A DNA stretch of 64,000 nucleotides, taken from the NCBI GenBank assembly GCA_003452395.1, contig DMOI01000045.1:1-64000 (forward strand), given 5' to 3'. How positions within the stretch are numbered: position 1 is the first letter of the stretch; the number at the start of each line of letters is the position of its first letter. Origin of the DNA: Clostridiales bacterium (GTDB taxonomy: Bacteria; Bacillota; Clostridia; Lachnospirales; UBA12420). Of this stretch, positions 63,577 through 64,000 are shown piece after piece. A model generated the notes under the pieces. That model saw only the letters and a list, made by a program, of their open reading frames with translations, was not told the origin of the DNA and did not search any database. Position numbers and translations under genes: made by a program.

Positions 63577-63750
63577 TGTCATTGCGACATCCTAATACTT
63601 AGTTTGTGTATTTTGCAAACTTAGTTATAGGGGTACTAGTATAGTGAGAGGTTCTTTCGACGAAGCAATCCCTTGCTCCTTACGAAATACTAAAGTGAAC
63701 TATTAATTTGTTCCATAAAACACGGGATTGCTTCGTTCCTCGCAATGACA
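63577..63750. repeat. TGTCATTGCGA palindromic element with internal insertion
   Basis: Left part TGTCATTGCGACATCCTAAT to GACGAAGCAATC is nearly identical over 94 bases to 8000-8093. The right arm is GGGATTGCTTCGTTCCTCGC AATGACA. It lies between the prepilin-like gene and spoVG. Confidence 0.85.
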
Positions 63751-63775
63751 AAATCGGAGGAGTTTCCTAGTAAAC

Positions 63776-63808
63776 AAAAAAACTCTCTAGCAAATATAGA
63801 GAGTTTTT
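63776..63808 (-). terminator. spoVG terminator
   Basis: AAAAAAACTCTCTA pairs with TAGAGAGTTTTT around a short loop. On the minus strand it is followed by T, about 28 bases past the spoVG stop. Confidence 0.8.
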
Positions 63809-63836
63809 AGTGATATCTGACACGCCGATATCTATG

Positions 63837-64000
63837 TTAAAAGTTTGTTGTTGCAGTATCCGACATTTGAACTGCTGCTTTTTGATATTCTGAAATTATT
63901 GCTTCTTGCATTTTATCTCTTGCATCAGAGTTTATTGGATGTGCAATGTCTTTAAACTCTTCGTTAACTGTTTTTCTGCTAGGCATAGCTATAAACATGC
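63837..64000 (-). CDS. spoVG: Septation protein SpoVG, C-terminal part (5' end off the window)
   Basis: The visible 53 residues read [34 protein letters not shown] and [14 protein letters not shown] before TAA at 63837-63839. [22 protein letters not shown] is the signature of SpoVG, an RNA/DNA-binding regulator of spore septation and other processes. The N-terminal half lies beyond position 64000. The terminator at 63776 follows. Confidence 0.93.
   Translation of the reverse strand, partial: MFIAMPSRKTVNEEFKDIAHPINSDARDKMQEAIISEYQKAAVQMSDTATTNF

Noticed and set aside
63454..63750. CRISPR array
   Set aside because: The hexamers are contiguous without spacers, and the palindromic elements are single copies, so neither has repeat-spacer structure.
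1..64000. tRNA, rRNA or insertion-sequence transposase genes
   Set aside because: I looked for tRNA-like cloverleaf ends, rRNA blocks and transposase motifs and saw none.

Overview
The window looks like chromosome of a low-G+C, endospore-forming member of the Clostridia (Firmicutes). The gene content shows this directly. Sporulation genes include spoIIGA-sigE-sigG, yqfC-yqfD, a GerW/YtfJ protein, spoVG, CotF-type coat proteins and an alpha/beta-type SASP. Gram-positive stress genes are present (mcsA-mcsB-clpC), and thrS is controlled by a T-box. The sequence is AT-rich with strong AGGAGG ribosome binding sites and many TTG/GTG starts. I cannot name the species. About 44 kb on the left is almost entirely minus strand. 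A plus-strand block (SASP, hslO, NUDIX, T-box-thrS, infC-rpmI-rplT) follows at 44.6-50.8 kb, and the remainder is minus strand again.

Layout. 0-9 kb: CapA-like protein, a 1025-aa tandem-repeat surface protein, a CopZ-like protein, a Ca-type P-ATPase and a MEMO/LigB-like protein. 9-14.5 kb: rsmI, nth, coat proteins and a DUF421 operon. 14.5-20.6 kb: zinc-ribbon protein-mcsA-mcsB-clpC, and rsmB. 20.6-26.5 kb: PspC protein, D,D-carboxypeptidase, ruvA, gerW, DUF2953, rod-binding protein, dapF, rluB. 26.5-28.1 kb: a nucleotide-metabolism trio. 28-35.2 kb: DUF3048 protein, DgkA-PAP2 fusion, ybeY, yqfD, yqfC, sigG, sigE, spoIIGA. 35.7-44.5 kb: a prepilin-like protein, AI-2E-type exporter, mutL, NUDIX, YgiQ radical SAM, zapA, TetR. 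50.8-64 kb: histidine kinase, Lon-like protease, rimI, tsaB, pth, a stand-alone left-handed beta-helix transferase, a tandem DUF6273-like protein, a PfkB-like protein, a GlmU N-terminal half, a second prepilin-like protein, and the 3' end of spoVG.

The most unusual content is a dispersed set of prepilin-type proteins with nearly the same N-terminal pilin helix but unrelated C-terminal domains of the kinds diversified by retroelements: one DUF6273-like (35.8-37.1 kb) and one FGE-sulfatase/C-type-lectin-like (61.8-63.3 kb). Both C-terminal regions are abruptly GC-rich and rich in NNC or NNY codons. Both genes are followed by a nearly identical 19-nt hairpin sequence. A frameshifted third prepilin start lies at the extreme left edge. 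This fits targets of a diversity-generating retroelement (DGR) acting in trans. No reverse transcriptase or template repeat is visible in the window, so this is an inference.

Other notable points: infC begins with an AUA codon; GlmU is apparently split into two genes; the clpC operon lacks ctsR; and several families of palindromic or heptamer repeats lie between genes, inside the thrS T-box, and across gene ends, where they extend or terminate reading frames.
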